From Beroe forskalii (lineage: Eukaryota > Ctenophora > Nuda > Beroida > Beroidae): a stretch of DNA of 64,000 bases. Each line of letters opens with the position of its first letter. The first letter of the stretch is position 1. Of this stretch, positions 63,187-64,000 are shown piece by piece. The notes under the pieces were generated by a model. The model had not been told where the DNA came from and searched no databases. It worked only from the letters and a program-made list of their open reading frames with translations. The DNA is taken from positions 186,001 through 250,000 of the forward strand of contig WFMF01000038.1 in NCBI GenBank assembly GCA_011033025.1. The letters are read 5' to 3'. The translations under genes were made by a program, and so were the position numbers.

Positions 63187-64000
63187 TAACCGGGATCCCG
63201 CTGCCAGCATAAGAATAACTCATTCGGTCAAACTGAGTCTCATCTCACCTGGGAACAACACAAACACAAAACAATCAGAACACCTCAACACATAACTTCA
63301 AAATTATCTTTTAAAATAACTCCAAAACCTCGCAATTTCGTACACTGAGCCGTGAACTCATGTTCATTCTTACTTAAACAACCAATGATCAACCGTTGTT
63401 CATACTACTGTAGTCCACTTTAACTGGAAATCAACTTGCGCGATATGACCCTCTGGTCTGGCTAAAAATTGTCAATGTGCTTACCTGAAAAAGTGCAAGT
63501 CTCAACGTGATTCTGAGACTCACATGTGAATTAGAGAAATTGATTGTGACTATACTTAATTAACATCCATGATCCATCACTCAAAAATAAACATGAATCA
63601 ATCGTGACACAAGAAGACGAGAGTATAGTTCATAAATGAATCACTGCATGGCGAGATCAATGCTGACTGCTGAGGGAGTGAGTCACTATACAGCAACTAG
63701 TTGTCTGTTTCCCTGAAGCTGAGGCCTTGTGAATATCCTCCATCATATCCACAGTTCCCATTCACTAGGTGGCAAAATGTCCATATCTGTTACAAACCCT
63801 TCGACTGTCCAATGTCCATAATCCATATCAGTGAGGTGGTCTTCTGGGCTTCTGGCCATTATTGGAATAAGGCATGTTACGCATGTCATGATGTGGGTAA
63901 TTCCAGTTCTGAATGTTCATCACAGAAGTAACTTGTAACCATCACTTGATTGCTTCCTTGGCGTCAACTTTCAAAAGTTTGTCCATAGAAACACTGAAAT
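63187..64000. other. No feature recognised
   Basis: No coding or repeat signal that I can support. Confidence 0.4.

Noticed and set aside
1-64000. tRNA, rRNA or snRNA genes
   Set aside because: I looked for B-box-like GGTTCGAATC and for known conserved rRNA/snRNA wording on both strands and saw nothing convincing; a covariance-model scan would decide.

Overview
The window is animal nuclear DNA: short coding exons with GT-AG introns, metazoan gene families, a non-LTR retrotransposon and a great deal of tandem repeat. It is a draft assembly, with a 100-base N gap at 44850-44949 and several one-base frame breaks, four of the six falling beside runs of A or G. The species cannot be named from sequence; an invertebrate with abundant intronic minisatellites is the safest statement.

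Plus strand, about 2.2-36.1 kb: 22 consecutive exons (about 1,000 codons) of a Furry (FRY) homologue, the very large HEAT/Armadillo-like scaffold that works with NDR/LATS kinases. Exons are phase-consistent from one to the next and colinear with residues about 250 to 1,080 of the vertebrate protein. The N-terminus and the C-terminal two thirds are not in view. Exons 9-13 occur twice (16.3-20.1 kb and 21.5-27.1 kb). The two cassettes are alternatives: each is phase-compatible with exons 8 and 14, but they cannot be joined in series.

Minus strand, 41.7-43.1 kb: an SLC35G1-like EamA/DMT transporter whose last coding segment has been amplified into a 5.2-kb tandem array (36.6-41.8 kb). Plus strand, 55.2-56.3 kb: the first four exons of a Rho-family small GTPase, followed by a 5-kb array of a 74-bp unit.

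Mobile DNA includes a CR1/Jockey-like LINE fragment split by a 1.6-kb insertion, a 2.4-kb foldback element with long inverted ends, two head-to-tail Helitron-like elements, a hAT-like element with an 8-bp target duplication, another 8-bp-duplication element at 61.9-62.7 kb, several palindromic MITEs and a decayed transposase-like fragment at 50 kb. For the foldback element and the Helitrons the empty site can be read elsewhere in the window.

The most unusual property is that many of the intronic repeat arrays are built from an exon edge: the splice acceptor plus the first exon bases, or the last exon bases plus the donor, copied from 2 to about 30 times. This is seen at FRY exons 3, 5, 6, 7, 10, 11', 12, 14, 15 and 17, and the SLC35G1 array is a related case. 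Regions 27.3-29.0, 30.5-31.5, 47.5-49.9, 52.5-55.2 and 62.8-64.0 kb show little or no recognisable coding content.
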